Under the pieces are notes generated by a model. The model saw only the letters and a program-made list of their open reading frames with translations, did no database searches and was not told the origin of the DNA. DNA of 64,000 nt, from positions 826,001 to 890,000 of the forward strand of contig WPIO01000064.1 of NCBI GenBank assembly GCA_009760855.2. The letters run 5' to 3'. Each line of letters starts with the position of its first letter. The first letter of the stretch is position 1. Shown here one piece after another: positions 36,233 to 50,069 of this stretch. A program made the position numbers and the translations under genes. The DNA comes from Cristatella mucedo (taxonomy: Eukaryota > Bryozoa > Phylactolaemata > Cristatellidae).

Positions 36233-36311
36233 AATAATATTAATAATAAAAATGATGCATTACATTTCTATAGCGCCCTACGAGAACTGGATCTCTTTCT
36301 TGGCACTTATA
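36233..36311 (-). mobile_element. LINE/SINE tail
   Basis: AAT-rich start, then ATAGCGCCCTACGAGAACTGG and CTCTTTCTTGGCAC, the two arms of the family hairpin. Confidence 0.55.
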
Positions 36312-36540
36312 GAAGTTCTAAGCTGCTACTTCCATGCCACTCACTACCTCAACTGCTCACCTGACTCAGCCATGCTTTTTGCTCTCTCTTTTTTTGCGTG
36401 AGACGAAGTCTTTTGGATACCAAATGCTTACTTAAAGCCGTTTAGGCTAAGAGTGTGCTTTACCAAACTCCATAGCCACACATCCGTGTGCTCTTTGTGG
36501 CTTTGCAGGGGCGTCAGAAGGATATAGGTTGCATTTCCTT
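36312..36540 (+). mobile_element. Family C element, 5'-truncated copy
   Basis: Starts at the GCTGCTACTTCCATGC segment, about 60 bp into the longer copies, and runs to a degenerate end (GGATATAGGTTGCATT) where the ATTAC tail is lost. It directly abuts a minus-strand LINE/SINE tail at 36233-36311. Confidence 0.65.
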
Positions 36541-36615
36541 ATGAACTTGTGTGGACATCACAAACACATTTTATTGGGTCCATAAATCAGGCAACGCTAC
36601 CTGCAGAGGACTACC

Positions 36616-36665
36616 AAGTTGAGTTTACACGCCTGGACCGAGTTGAGTTTACACGCCTGGAACCA
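36616..36665. repeat. Two tandem copies of a 24 bp unit
   Basis: GTTGAGTTTACACGCCTGGA is repeated at a 24 bp interval. Confidence 0.85.
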
Positions 36666-37209
36666 TCAAGTGAGAAGTCATTTCCAAACTTCAGACGATT
36701 AAATAGGCTGCCTGCATTCGACGAGCACTGCCAAGTGAACAAATTATGGTTATGTAGTCGACTAAACTTTTGAAGAGGAGAGATTCACATTGGAATACTC
36801 TATTGGTCGCGTCTTTATTAGTCTTCTAATAAGTAGGCCTTTGTATCGAAATATTTTGACAGCATGGAGATTAAGAGCTACTTAAAATAAACAACAGGCT
36901 GCGGGAGATACGCCAATTTCAAGGCAGGGCATATTCTGACAGTCTTAGAAACATAAAACCGTAGTGTAATCTCTCACACAATAGGCCAGACTGGTGAATG
37001 CGGATAGCTGTATAAGAATTCGCTAAAAACCTATACACAAACTACGTGTAGACCTTAAAGAAAACGATTCTCAATGGTAAATAGCTGGTAAATAAATAAA
37101 TAAATGATAAATAAATAAAATAAATGGTAAATAGCTAGTAGTTTCCGAGCCTCTACAATGGTGAGCCTTTGAGTAAAACTTACGGCTGGCGAGTGCAGTG
37201 CAGATACTT

Positions 37210-37915
37210 AATGATAACGATAATAATAATAACACACAGTGTAGCCCCTCAGGGAACTCAGTCGCTTTCACTTTCACTCAATCACTTTAGAAATTCTGAA
37301 ATTTTCGTTAAATGAAAAACAACTTTGGAACAGGGCACCACGATTTCGTGTAGATTCAACAGGGCATATTCTGGCGGAGTCTATAGAGAAACCTTAACCT
37401 TTGCAATTTCTGAATCGCACTGCGTTTTCACATAGTTATTATTTTTTTCTTATCATCATTCAATTTAAGAAATTGTGTGGTCTACATTTAAAAAAATTGT
37501 CAATACTTTCAGCAAGGAAGCTGAGAGAATTTGACTTTCTGGTGGGCTGGGAAGGATCAAAGCAAAGGTACAACTGAGCGCCATCTGCACAAAAGTGATA
37601 GCCTAGGCTGTGCTTGGCAATCACATCGGCAAGAGGTAGAGTGTAAACCCTGAAAATAAGGAGACCAAGCTCAGAGCCCTGAGTAATTACACACTTCAGA
37701 GGTTTGTCGGATGATCTATGCATATCTATGTCAATACTTTGGAGTAAAGAACTCGACCAAGAACAGAGCACTGAGGCGCAGGTCCGCCCAACAATGGCTG
37801 AACATAGCAGCAGTGAAGCGCCCCAGGGCCTCAGTACAAAATCTTCCAGTCCGTAATGCAGCTCAATCAATTCCTGAGCCAGTGGGATCTCGAGGCATGC
37901 AGAACTATCCATTGT
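37210..37915 (-). mobile_element. L2/CR1-like LINE fragment with internal deletion (copy 6)
   Basis: The RT segment at 37460-37912 contains VYTLPLADVIAKHSLGYHFCADGAQLY, so the YADD box is mutated to CADG. The region between this block and the degraded tail at 37210-37290 is mostly deleted. It carries GDF-less, RT-only content and is dead. Confidence 0.75.
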
Positions 37916-40249
37916 CCGTAAAAGCTCTTAAGCCACCATGGCAGAATCGACAAGTTTTGCTTGGAGAAGATGGCACAGCTTCCTCCCGGCCCCACAATCC
38001 CCCTTGTCACAACTCACCTTTTTCACATGACATCAGCTCGTACACTGCCTAAGTAGGATTGTGACATCTTCGGTTCTTTGTCAATGTGATTCAGAAACAA
38101 CAAAGATTATCACAAGAGCCTCCATCGTACCATTGAAAGCCTTTTATTATTCATTTGCACGAGTAGGGTGCCGAACACAAAACACTGTAAGCACCGCCTG
38201 TATCTTGGTGTCAATTTAAATTCGCCGGGCGAATATATCTTAATCTGATATATTCCGACCCAGTACTGTACTGTACTGTACATTTAATTGCTGACCGTGG
38301 CTAGAAGTGCTGCTACAGTTTCCATTAGTCTGTTGTGTTTAGATTATGTCAATTCCGCCCGAACCTGCCCTTACAGACCGATAGCTCACCAGTACGGTGC
38401 AAACTTAAAGTGAGCACGCTCTAGCAAGGACTATGGAGAATGCTGGCGAAAACGCGACTTGATTTTTCACGTAAGGCTTTTTAGAGGATGGTACCACTAT
38501 GAAAAACCACTCCTTATTGCTATTAACGCTGCCAGTTTTAAAGCAAACGGATAGCGACATGCATCTCCGTGGACTCCATGCCTTCGACTGACGTTTAAGG
38601 TTTGCTCAAGTAAATCTTAATGAAAAAATTTAATGAACTAGCATAGCTATTCCACACTCAGTGGCTATGCAAATTCACTCACTTCTAAGCAATCTCTAAG
38701 TATTTTTAGTGGAATTATTAGCTCTGCATGTGTTAAAAGAAACTGTTAAGCAAAGAGTCATATGAATTGATGTAAGGAACCATCAGCTAGGTCAACAGCT
38801 CTTCAACATACTCGGTAAGAATGAACGATCAGCAACACTGCAAAATTTACCAGATCTACAAATTTACATGCGAAAGCAGCTCAGCAATGGATAGCAACTT
38901 ATTTGCATCTATTTTAAGAGCAGTGGGGTTTTCTCTTACGAAAAGTGATATAATATTACAAATGGCTACATTGAAGGGTCTGAATTATGAGCCCTTCATG
39001 AGACAGAAAGGAGGCGGTTGGTCTAAAACGTAGCTTCCAGCCTAAAAATACTTCACCAAGCCCTGAAGTTTCTAGTCCCGACAAAACTAAACCATTTAGT
39101 ATGCAAATCGTTGCTTAATTAAAAAACTAGGCTTATCAATGCACAGGCTAATAGTAGTGTGAATTTGGTTATTCGTGGTGTTATCGCTGAACTCTGGGTG
39201 ATGTTGAACGCTTTGTTTTCTTAGCTGGTAAAAACTTGAAACGCTAATGAAAACAATATCTAGGTTTCACTTATGATAACGACCATACATCATTAATAAA
39301 ATGGGCACATTTTTTGAATACTTGTGAAACTTATTTGAAATAGAAAAATAATCATCCTCAATATTACTACCATCAAATCATTATTACGGAAAACATACTT
39401 AAAATTTTAATTCAAAGATCGTGAGCTTGTAAGGCTAGAGGAGCAGACAAATTCTCCACATTGATGCTCGCTGATTCATTAAAAAACTAAGGTAACTGTA
39501 GATCGTTAGAACAATCTCACATTCCGAGAAAAGAAAGGATCTAATATTATGCTGAATCCTCGAAATCTGAAAGCAAAGAAATGAGAAACGTCCTGTCTAT
39601 CTACAAATGGTTGATAGATCTAAATAGATTAAAAAGCAAAGAGCTTTACCAGATAGGGCAGACAGTAAAATACATTATTTATTTTGTAGCCGATGATGCA
39701 TTTTGAGCACTCAATTTCACCTACTTTGCGAACGTGTGTATTTGCAAGAATAATCTACGTAAAATAGTATACACCTCAGCTTTGTATCCCTAAGCAGCTT
39801 GCTCGCATTAAGGGTAATACCCCTGTTATCCGTAATAGCCCAAGCTTCGAACGACAGCTGAGACTACAAATGGCCTACACCTTCGGATGAAATAGTGGGA
39901 TAGTCAGATATTATGAACGGCTAGATTTATCCTTGGTCATCAGTTAGCAATTTAAGATTTGGAAAGCCTGTTAGTTTCTTAGGGTTTAGCTTTTGAAACC
40001 AGAGTTGTAGGCAGTCTTTCGTGCAGGTTGATATTTGTAATTCACAAAGGTGCACCCTAGTAGGAAAAGTGTTTGATCAAATATCAAGTCAATTGTTCGC
40101 AAGAGGAGAACGCTATCGTTATCCAGTTCATTGAAAAGACAATAACATTGCGTCAGATAGGATTTATCATCAAGCAGAAATAAGACGCAGACCTTCAGCT
40201 GCAGTAGACATTAAATTTTACATAACATGCTCAGCTGTGTAAAAATATA

Positions 40250-40396
40250 AATGATTAATTTGTATAGCACGCTAAGAGAACTTAATCTCTATTCAGGCAC
40301 TTAACATAAGCCACGGGGCTCGAGCCCACGACCTCAGCCAGACCTCGGTCGGACGAGCATCTTAACCGATCCATCAAACCATCGCGGCAACTGTAG
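40250..40396 (-). mobile_element. SINE family B
   Basis: Minus-strand copy: B box complement GGGCTCGAGCCCAC, A-box complement CTTAACCGATCCATCAAACC and hairpin tail on the left. It is the only clear repeat in the 38-42.8 kb stretch. Confidence 0.75.
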
Positions 40397-42809
40397 ATCA
40401 AATAGGAGGAAACGTGAATCCTACAATTTGCTCTCTTCATTTAAGTCCCCGAAAAAACGAAGTTTTATTTTAGAAATTTGTACGCACCAGATTAATAGGA
40501 AAAATGTAATTTGTTTCAACAAGGCGAGCCACTTTTCAACAGAATGTAAACTACCAATCGTATTACATCAGTGCTTTGTCCGTGAGATTACAGATCATTG
40601 GTAATAATATGCCTATTTTTAAAGTAGCCCCACACCTAGCAGCTGTTTAGCAAGTATTAGTCTAACCAAGGCATGACCAATATCAGCTGTTTGCTTGAAT
40701 TGTCATTGACATTGGTTATCGTCAGTTTGTATTGCAGATTGAATGACAAATAAAAGATATGTGTTCAACAAAGAATATTTTGAATTAGTCGTAACTCACC
40801 GTATTGACTTTAATCATTCAGCAGATGTTATGCCGTTGCCATTATTATCGAGTCCTAGGCAAAAATAAAATTAATGAGCTGTATTCATAGAAGATGTAAA
40901 GCACTGGTGCTTAGACCAAAGGTCGAAATAATGTAATTGCAGACCAAATAAATATTGAAGAGCATTTTTTGGATGCCATTGCATCATGATGTTACTTGCA
41001 CCCTGCTTATGGATTTCACTAGATGCTTTAAAATTTTTTATGTAGACTTGAGCGACCAGCAACTGCAAGCAAGCGTGCTTACAGTTGTGCGAGCTTCATA
41101 ACTCTACACACATTTACAACTCTAAGTAGCTGCTGCAGGCCTTTATTAATCGCTCATGAAATTGCCAGAAATATTTTTTTGTAATAGTCCATACGAATCA
41201 TGCCCATCTTAGCAAATGCAAAGACAGAACGGGAGTTTGATTCCAGGACTAATAAAGCCCTTTCCCAGAGTATACTGAACTTTGATAGTCATTACCAGGG
41301 AAACACAAACGTAATATGCTGATGCCGTAGGGCTTCTTACCAAAATTCCGCGTGCATTATAACACAAAATCTATAACATTAATTTATTTCTGAAGCATTT
41401 AGGCAAGTAATCCATGAATAAAGTATTAGTTAATACTTGCGGATTTCAAATCATTTTCAGTTCTGGCTGATTTTACTTTAACCTTACAAAGCGATTTAAC
41501 TTGTTTCCTTGCTTGATTATAAGATTTTTTTCAAGTTAAGCATCGTTCTTTTAATAAAAGTGAGATTTGCAAGACGAAAGATATTTTTTAAGCTTCTTTG
41601 GTATATTTAAATAAGTCATACATATGAGGATGATATGAAAATGTATTATTCTTGATAAGATTTCTTTACTATTGTACTAAAATTTGTGAATGGTTTACAA
41701 ACTCAATTAATGTTACACTGCTCAGTTGCTCGGCATCCAGTTTTTGCATATTTTACACATCTAAGAGGTAAAAATGCCAAGTAAGTTTGTTTCCAATCGC
41801 CTTTCTTAGAAGTCTCATTTCTTAAGGGATGAGCTATTTTGGACGTATCTAGATTAACAAAGAAAAAATAATTAATCTATTCAGCTCCAGAAGAGGGATA
41901 ATCTATTATTGATCTAAAAAAGATTAATGTGCCACGGGGATTAATCTCATTTATTATCTAAGTCATAATTTAATTGAAATTGGTTCTATTACTGCACTAA
42001 TCAGCCATTATTAGTATCGTCCGTTTAAATTTGAAAGGATGCTCAGCACGGTTGCTCACATGCATGGTAGAGTTTAAGAAACAAAGAAGCTTTTGGTATT
42101 CTATTTTTTCAGTCTATGTCAGCAATATGTTTTACATTGAGAAAGTTCGTGTAAAATATAAGTTTCTCACGCGGAAGTTTTCAGTCCTGATGTCATAAAG
42201 TGACAGCATTATACCATATATTTGCATGAATCTTGTGAGATGAACAATGCATCCCCTATCGGGTAAACGCTTTAGGCTTGGTAGGCAGAGTGGAGTTAAT
42301 TTATAAACGTTTTACGGTGTATCTAGTCGATAGCGTTTTTTGTAATTATGGGTTAGTTAGAGAGCCAAGTTGCTTAAGAGCTAGCAAAGAGAACTCATAT
42401 TAGTGATATTAGTGCTGCTGTCGCCTCTTATGTAGCAATGTTTTAAGCTTTAATAGATCAAGATAAAAAGTTAAATAGTGCTGCAAACAAATATATTATT
42501 TCTGGAATTATTGTCGCTTAATAAAAGATTTGAATTAAATTACCACGCAATTAATGCAATAAATCAAGCGATCATTACTAATGCCTGGTGCATAAGGTAG
42601 TCACTGCAACTGAAAACCAAAATATGAGTTTAAGCACACGAATTATGAAAGAACCTAATGAGGAATGATAATTTCAAAACTTCGCATACAATTAGGCAAA
42701 GATGCGCTTGGTTTAAGAATTTTTGAATAAGATTTTGGGTAATATAAAATCAGATTGTTGCGTCCAGCTGTAATAGCTTGGCTCTTCGATCTAGTCTCGC
42801 GAGGAAATA

Positions 42810-42925
42810 TGCTTACTATTACTGACCAAGGTCGTGGGTTCACCCTGAAGTAGGCGATCCTTTATAGTCTGCTGCAATAAGTGGTGATAGTTATTAAGGC
42901 TATTCTGCTGTTATTTTAATCATGA
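42810..42925 (+). mobile_element. SINE family A, degenerate
   Basis: AAGGTCGTGGGTTCACCC, GGCGATCCTTTATAG and AAGGCTATTCTGCTG are recognisable family landmarks; the A-box end is lost. Confidence 0.5.
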
Positions 42926-43920
42926 TTTTATATCTGCTAACAATATTTTTAATTTTTTCGATTGTTTCAAAATGATTAATCGCCACTATATTTAATAAGC
43001 GTGCGTATGTCTGGGATCGGAAAAATAATTACGTCTGATAAACTTTAAAGGGGTAACGCTCTATCTCAGAGCATGTATTTGGTTTCGTGGTTAATTTTAT
43101 TAGTATAATTCCCGATGGAAGTGTAATTCAAATTGTATTGCTTTCAATAATTACTCTTTAGTACCAAGGATTCTTGGATATCATTTCTGGCTTTTATACA
43201 GGAGCAAACATGCAAATAACTAGGAAGGTCATATTTTTATCACCACTACTGGGTACTATCTAGCAATGAATATGCCAGGCTATCAGCTTTGAGGCTGAAC
43301 AGATGATCTGAAATATTATGTATAAGAATCCCATAGCCTTTATCTGTTCTTTGGATTCGAAGCACTTTGTGTGATTTGTGTGAATCTGAGATGATTGAGA
43401 TGTTTCTAAAGAACGCCACTCTGAGAAATATTTTTTCTGCATGTTGCTAGCAATTGAAACACTGCGAGAAGGCCTTCACCTATATCTAGAAATAACTATC
43501 TGGTTGTTTGCCAGCAGTCAGTCTAAAGAGCTTTCTTGATTATTCTCCGAAATTACGATTTCCAACTGACTCGTTTCTAGCTGGTATGCTGGTATTAGCA
43601 TGCAAATAACTCACGTAGTCACTTACCTTTATCACCGCCAGGGTAATGAGCTTGCAAGAAATATGCCACGCTATCAGAGATGAAGCTGAAGAAAATATTT
43701 ATTATGTTCTGCTGAGGGCGCCTAAAGTATTGATCAGTTCGCTAGAGTTGAACCATGATCTTCTAATACTGGATAGCCTAACCAATGATGGCGGCATTTC
43801 TATGAATAATGACGCTCTGTGAACTTACCGTGTTGCGTGCCACTACCGATTAAAACATTCCTTTAAGTGCTTACCGCTTGTCTAAAGATAATTATCTGAT
43901 TTCTCGTCATCCATCGGAAT

Positions 43921-45184
43921 AGCTAAGACCTGTTTTAAGTATATCCGGTTATTTCTTTACTGTAGTTTATAAGAAATTACATGGTTGTCGACATCTAAAC
44001 ACTTACTGCTTCTAACTGAGTTCCAATGCTCCACAGCCTACCCGCCTGGCCACCCTCAGCAACTGAGTTCACCGATGTTAAAAATCTTCCTTTTTGATAC
44101 GATCGTGCTTGCCTGTTAATGATGTGTTACCTACGTTAAAATGCATTGCTAGATGTGTTTGGTGTTGCTTTTGTAAGTGAATTTGATAATCAACAAAAGA
44201 TAACTGCTCTGCAGTCGCCACTGCGGATTAGCCTAGCTAGGCCTGAACCGCTTTGACGTTGGTATTTCCTGCATTTTTTTGTGCAGCTCTGTGTGATTTC
44301 CCTAAAGCACTGCAGTTCATCACTCTAACTCGGTGTTGATCATGCATGCTATAGCCCCAACCACACATCGCAATGCTTTTTTTTTGAATTCTGAAATAAA
44401 GCAGCTTCTCTTTCTTGCATACCTGACGAGCATTCAAAATCGGCAGAGGATTCGCCATTATCGCACGTCAATCCTGCAATGTCAAGCCGTTTGCAGTAAC
44501 CTTGAAAACACGTATTCATATTTCCTGTTTTCAGTTCTCCCGACAACAAGCTGCCACTAGTGTCAGTGGTCTATCCCCCTACACTTACAAAGTTCTTGTG
44601 CTTCTTTGATTTCCCTTATTTCATTTTGATTTAGTGCTGAAAAAATGAGTCCTGTCTCTTTATTGGTGAATTAAAATTTAATTTTTCTAACTTATCTGAC
44701 CCCTTAATTATTCAATTTCGTGCACTTGCTGACTCATTATCTCTTGTGTATAATGTGCATAGCCCTACTAAAATCACGGGTCACAGAATTGAATAACGTT
44801 CTCCAAATACTGTTTGCTATCATCATCTAACATAACCTAACTCTGCTTATCTGATCAAATGCACGTCCCATTCAGTTTACAGGCTGCGCTCTCCTCGGCA
44901 TCCACAGTCAATTGTACATCTTGCAACTTTCGCATCAACCAAGACTCTTGGCATTGATGCTGTCCGTCCGATAATATCCGCTTCGCCTCTGCTGCTCAAT
45001 TCCCCTTCTGACCTTTCATAATTGGTAGATTGTGACAGCCCGACACTCGCTAACATAGCCGACGAGTTTGCACCTCTGACTAAGCTCATTGTGAGTCCTC
45101 GTCCAGACGACCTATGGCTTAGTGCAGATATTAAAATAGCTTTGTCTACTAATTGCAAGCTTGAAAAGCATACAAAACATTAGG
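43921..45184 (+). mobile_element. L2/CR1-like LINE, 5' half only (copy 2)
   Basis: The sequence matches copy 1 from its 5' end (AGCTAAGACCTG, then AGAAATTACATG) through the endonuclease region: an FRALADSLSLVY-like segment near 44720 and a KLEKHTKH segment near 45160. Many stops and frameshifts are present. Homology ends near 45184, before the RT, so the 3' half is lost. Confidence 0.75.
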
Positions 45185-45514
45185 ATTGCTTCTATGTCTG
45201 TTTTCAGTGCATTCCACTAAATAGGATTGCTGCTAACCAGCAGTCGTGGATTTCTGTGTGTGTGCTTTTCCCGAGCTAATCGAAGCATGATACTCATTTG
45301 CTTTTGGATGGTTGTTTAATCATAATAACTTGCCTGTCATCGACTCTTGGTTTCTGCTTTTCTTTCTCAATTATCTTGCAGCATTGTGTAAAGTACCTTA
45401 AATAGAATCGGCTATCTCTCTTGTTTTTGTAAAAGACACTGTTAAATTTATTATCCCTAGTAGATTAGTTTATCTCTGTTAGCTCAGTAATTGTTCCAGT
45501 CTCGGCCGCTTTAC

Positions 45515-46400
<886 letters not shown>

Positions 46401-46488
46401 TCCAACCTCTCAATCTCTCTTTCGTCTATCTATCTAATCTTGCCTCCACATCCATCCTGTCACTCTTTGCCTCAATTCTCTTCCTCTT

Positions 46489-46760
46489 GTAACGTAATGT
46501 AATGTATCTCCGTCTGTGACTCCACAAAGCCACGAAGACTGTGCGGGTGTTACGCTGGAGGGTTTTGTACAATGCCCTCACAACCTACGCGGCTTTCTGT
46601 AAGCATTTGGTAGCCAACACACTTTATCTCACGCAACAAAGAGAAAGTGTGAAACATAGTTGAATCAAAAGAGAGCAATTGAGGTAGTGATTCGCATGGA
46701 AGTAGCAGCTCAGGACAGCTGGAAAGGATGAGCTATAGTCATCAGCAGGAGAGTAGTTGC
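46489..46760 (-). mobile_element. Family C element, long copy
   Basis: On the minus strand it has the same head (ACTACTCTCCTGCTGATGAC), the GCTGCTACTTCCATGC segment, the TTTGTTGCGTGAGA core and the GTGGAGTCACAGACGGAGA end as the 14.75 kb copy, then ATTACATTAC. It lies between the CT and GA microsatellite tracts. Confidence 0.7.
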
Positions 46761-47534
46761 CGTTGCGTAGGAATCATGGAAGCGAGCTGTACTGGCCTAG
46801 TTGCTCTGTTTTGGTACCCCAGACAAAATGGAATGACAACGATCCAGCCGATAATCAGCTTTTGTTTCTCTCTACTTTTGCCTAAGGCTGTCTCTTTATA
46901 GTGTATCTCTCCCAGTCTGTTTGCCTTACTCTCACGTTTTCAACCTGAAATATTGTGAGCTACTGTTGACTGAGGATTGTGTCATATTCTCATTGCAGCA
47001 CGATACAGCGAACCTGCAGGCAGCGTGCAGGACCACGTGCTGGAGCTCTCAGCTGAACCTGCGGCTGGTTGCTGTCCAGTGTCAGGCAAAGTTAGAGGTG
47101 CTGGGTCCAGCAGGTGCCACAGAAGCTACGTCGGTGGAGGCACAGACACCGAGATCTCGACGAGTCGTCTTTCAATGTGCCGGTTTCGCTGGCTGGTCTG
47201 CTGCTCATCTCGGCGTCTGCCGCCCGATCGCAGGAAGCTGTCTCTGGCAGACTTGAGAGAGAATGAGTAAGCCTGGAGGCAGGTAGAGGCTGCCAGAGAG
47301 GAGGATAGGGGCGGGTCAAGTGTAGGGGACGGGTCAAGCAGGCACCGCGTAACTCAGTTAATCGCACCTCACGAGGCAGGATATCGTATCGAGTTCACGG
47401 CCCTCTGCAGGTACTCCCTTACTGCTCTACTTGTACGAGGTTGATGCTTGGTATTTTAGTAATGTAATTCTGGTGTAAACCAGGCTACTGAATTAGCTGA
47501 CCTTTAGTTTAGAGCCACGGTAAAGTGACAGAAA

Positions 47535-47598
47535 GAAAGGGGAGAAAGAGAGAAAGGGGAGAGAGGGAGTGAGTGAGAGAGAGAGAGAGAGAGAGAGA

Positions 47599-47659
<61 letters not shown>

Positions 47660-47812
47660 GAGAGAGAGAGAGAGAGAGAGACTGAGAGAGAAATGGGAAA
47701 GAGAAAGAGGGAGAGAGAGAGTTGAGAGAGAGTGAGAGAGACAGGGAGAGAGAGAGAGAGTGAGAGGGAAAGGGGAGGGGGAGAGAGGGAGGGAGTGAGA
47801 GTGAGGGCAGAG

Positions 47813-47864
<52 letters not shown>
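47535..47864. repeat. Long polypurine (GA)n tract
   Basis: About 330 bp of GA with GGGA and AAAG interruptions, complementary in type to the tract at 45.5 kb and in opposite orientation. Confidence 0.92.
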
Positions 47865-47865
<1 letters not shown>

Positions 47866-47873
47866 AGGAGACA

Positions 47874-47962
47874 GTAATTATAGTAATAATATAATAATGC
47901 ACTCGATAAAGCGCCCTCAGATAACTCAATCTCTTTCTAGGCACTTTACATTTGCTGTGAGA
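47874..47962 (-). mobile_element. LINE/SINE tail
   Basis: Hairpin arms around CGCCCTCAGATAACTC and CTCTTTCTAGGCAC with ATT repeats on the distal side; no RT sequence is attached. Confidence 0.65.
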
Positions 47963-48261
47963 GAAGGAGACTGAGTGAGGAAGCAGAAAGAGCTGTTTAT
48001 TCTTTACTCACTTTTGGAAGCATTGACATTACGTTCCTTTTTCGAACGCCGTATCATCAGTGCCAAGTGAAGCTGAAATTAGAACTGTAGATGACATTGA
48101 CAGTGCTTCTGGTCATGTAAAACGCTGCTACCAACAGAGTTGTTTTAGGGCTGCGATTACTGGGGTCAGCAATATGCCGCAGTAAATGGTACCTTACGTC
48201 CTGGTTGGCTGGGATAGGAGGTATTTGTCGGCTATACCATTAATAATGAAGTTAACGGTTA

Positions 48262-48402
48262 GCTTTTTCAACAGCCTGATTTTTATATCGACAGAAGAGC
48301 CTTGACTGCGATCGAAACTGCTTGCAGCGATAAATAAAAGATCTCCCTTTGCAAGACTCAAACCCATGCCCTCGGTCGTTGAGACTAAACTCCTTACCTG
48401 AT
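48262..48402 (-). mobile_element. SINE family A, degenerate
   Basis: CGACAGAAGAGCCTTGAC, TGCTTGCAGCGATAAA and CAAACCCATGCCCTCGG are the minus-strand family landmarks. Confidence 0.6.
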
Positions 48403-48680
48403 AGGCAAAGACCCTGATTTGTGTTTCAGACGCTGGATTAAAATCGAGAAAACGATATGTGTGTTGATAGCTGCTTCCTCTTTGTCGCTCAAATGATCAG
48501 TGTAGCACAGTATGCTCCTCTATTATTGGATTAGACTAATAACAACATATTTGAAGATTCTTCTCAATCTAGCCTCAAATTGTGTGGTGGTGTTAGAGGC
48601 CAATACCTTTGGAATGATAAGATGTTTCATTTCCATCGCTCTGGTTTGACCCATGTTTAAGGTGTTTGTCCTCAAACCAA

Positions 48681-48742
48681 GATGCAATGTAATTTAACGT
48701 AACGTATCTCCGTCTGTAACTCCACAAAGCGATAAAGACATT
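48681..48742 (-). mobile_element. Family C element, 3' end fragment
   Basis: Only the last ~60 bp: TTTGTGGAGTTACAGACGGA on the minus strand and a degenerate ATTAC-like tail. Confidence 0.55.
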
Positions 48743-48775
48743 CACCTTGACCTTCTTAAAAGTGATTCCCTTAAC

Positions 48776-48896
48776 CACTAGGCTAAACCAGTACGAAAGT
48801 ATGACTGAGGTAAGGGGCTCGAGATTGTGGCATATGCGAAGCGCCCCAATGAAGATTAAGTTCTCTTAGGGTACTATACGTATGAGTTATATTTAC
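48776..48896 (+). mobile_element. SINE family B, degenerate
   Basis: CCACTAGGCTAAACCAG start, B box GGGGCTCGAGATTG, then GAAGCGCC and a hairpin tail ending ATGAGTTATATTT, as in the 961 copy. Confidence 0.6.
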
Positions 48897-49524
48897 ACTC
48901 TCTGTACCTGTAAGTCATACTGCACGGATCACTTTCGGTGCATTTATCTCGTTTTCTACCTGACTTATGGAATTTGTTGTGCCCACCACAGTTGCAGGAC
49001 TTGTTCTGGGACCAGCTGCTTTGCTTTGTGCTGTCAGTCCATATTCCATCAAGTCAGCCCATTTTGGTATTGCTACTCACCTTCCGCTTATGGTAGTTGG
49101 CTGTAATTATAAATCATGTGCGTGAAGTTCTTCAGGTTGAAGTGAACCAGGAAGACCGCCGTGACCAATTCTGGCCCAATGCAGCTCGAATTTTGTGGTT
49201 TGTGCTTCTCTTCTGTAATGCATGAGTTTTTTGTATGCTGTAAACGTTTTACCGGAGTGTAAATAAAAAATTATGTCGCTGAGCTAGCGGTCAAGTATAC
49301 GATTACCTTTACTAACGTTCCAACCAACCCGTCGATCACATCGAGAACAAGGCTTTCTAGCTAAAACAAAATCGCCTATGAGGTTTGAGGAACTAGACCT
49401 TGCAACTGCATGACCGATCCTGGTAAAGCTAGTGCCTTGAAAAGCAGCCGACAAAAATAAGCCGGAGCTCCTATGCAAGCACGTTTGTAGACGTCAGTGA
49501 AACCTCATACGTATAAGTACAAGC

Positions 49525-50062
49525 CGAGCTTCTTGCTGATATTGTTCAACCTCCAACGTTAGCCTATCGTGAGCATCTCAGTTCCCATATAACACCACTT
49601 CTTACTGACCTGCCCTGGCTTCCAATCAAGCAGTGTCTTGTCTTAAACGTATTGTCACTAACGTTTAGATCTAGTCATCCTCTAGTTCCGGCATCCTTAT
49701 CGAAACTACATCTAAATGAGGCTTAGTGTCATATCCCCTTGTCTGACTCGATTCGTTTAGTGGGGCTTTGAATCAACCTCGAATACTTTGGAGACCGTGC
49801 CTCTAGATTGCTTGCTCCTAAAGCCTGGAACTCACCTACGACAGTCGTCCCTTAACTTGACATTTAAAAAGAAGCTAAAGACCTACGTATTTCTTACTGT
49901 AGTAACTGGGTTCCAGTCAATAGGCTTTTTGTGATTTTACTGCTGACGTCTTTCATATTATCACCAACCGTATTGAGAAGCTACTGTATACCACTAACGT
50001 TAAATGCCTAAAAACAGATTTAGTTCTGATAGGGTGCTGTGCCGATGTATTATCACGAAATG
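49525..50062 (+). mobile_element. L2/CR1-like LINE 3' end (copy 7)
   Basis: The RT C-terminus begins around HITPLLTDLPWLPIKQ (near 49580) and runs through LLAPKAWNSP (near 49805) to a degraded tail hairpin near 50000-50050. Several stops are present. Confidence 0.72.
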
Positions 50063-50069
50063 GCATTAC

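Larger units (their letters stand above)
38050..43900. other. AT-rich stretch with almost no recognisable features
   Basis: Apart from SINE B at 40.25 kb and a degenerate SINE A at 42.8 kb, no gene, RNA or repeat was recognised. Open frames are all short. Confidence 0.5.

Noticed and set aside
39808-39838. Resemblance to the large-subunit rRNA segment that contains the I-SceI site (GGATAACAGGG)
   Set aside because: Similarity is limited to about 12 bases with an indel; flanks do not look like rRNA, so it is probably chance.
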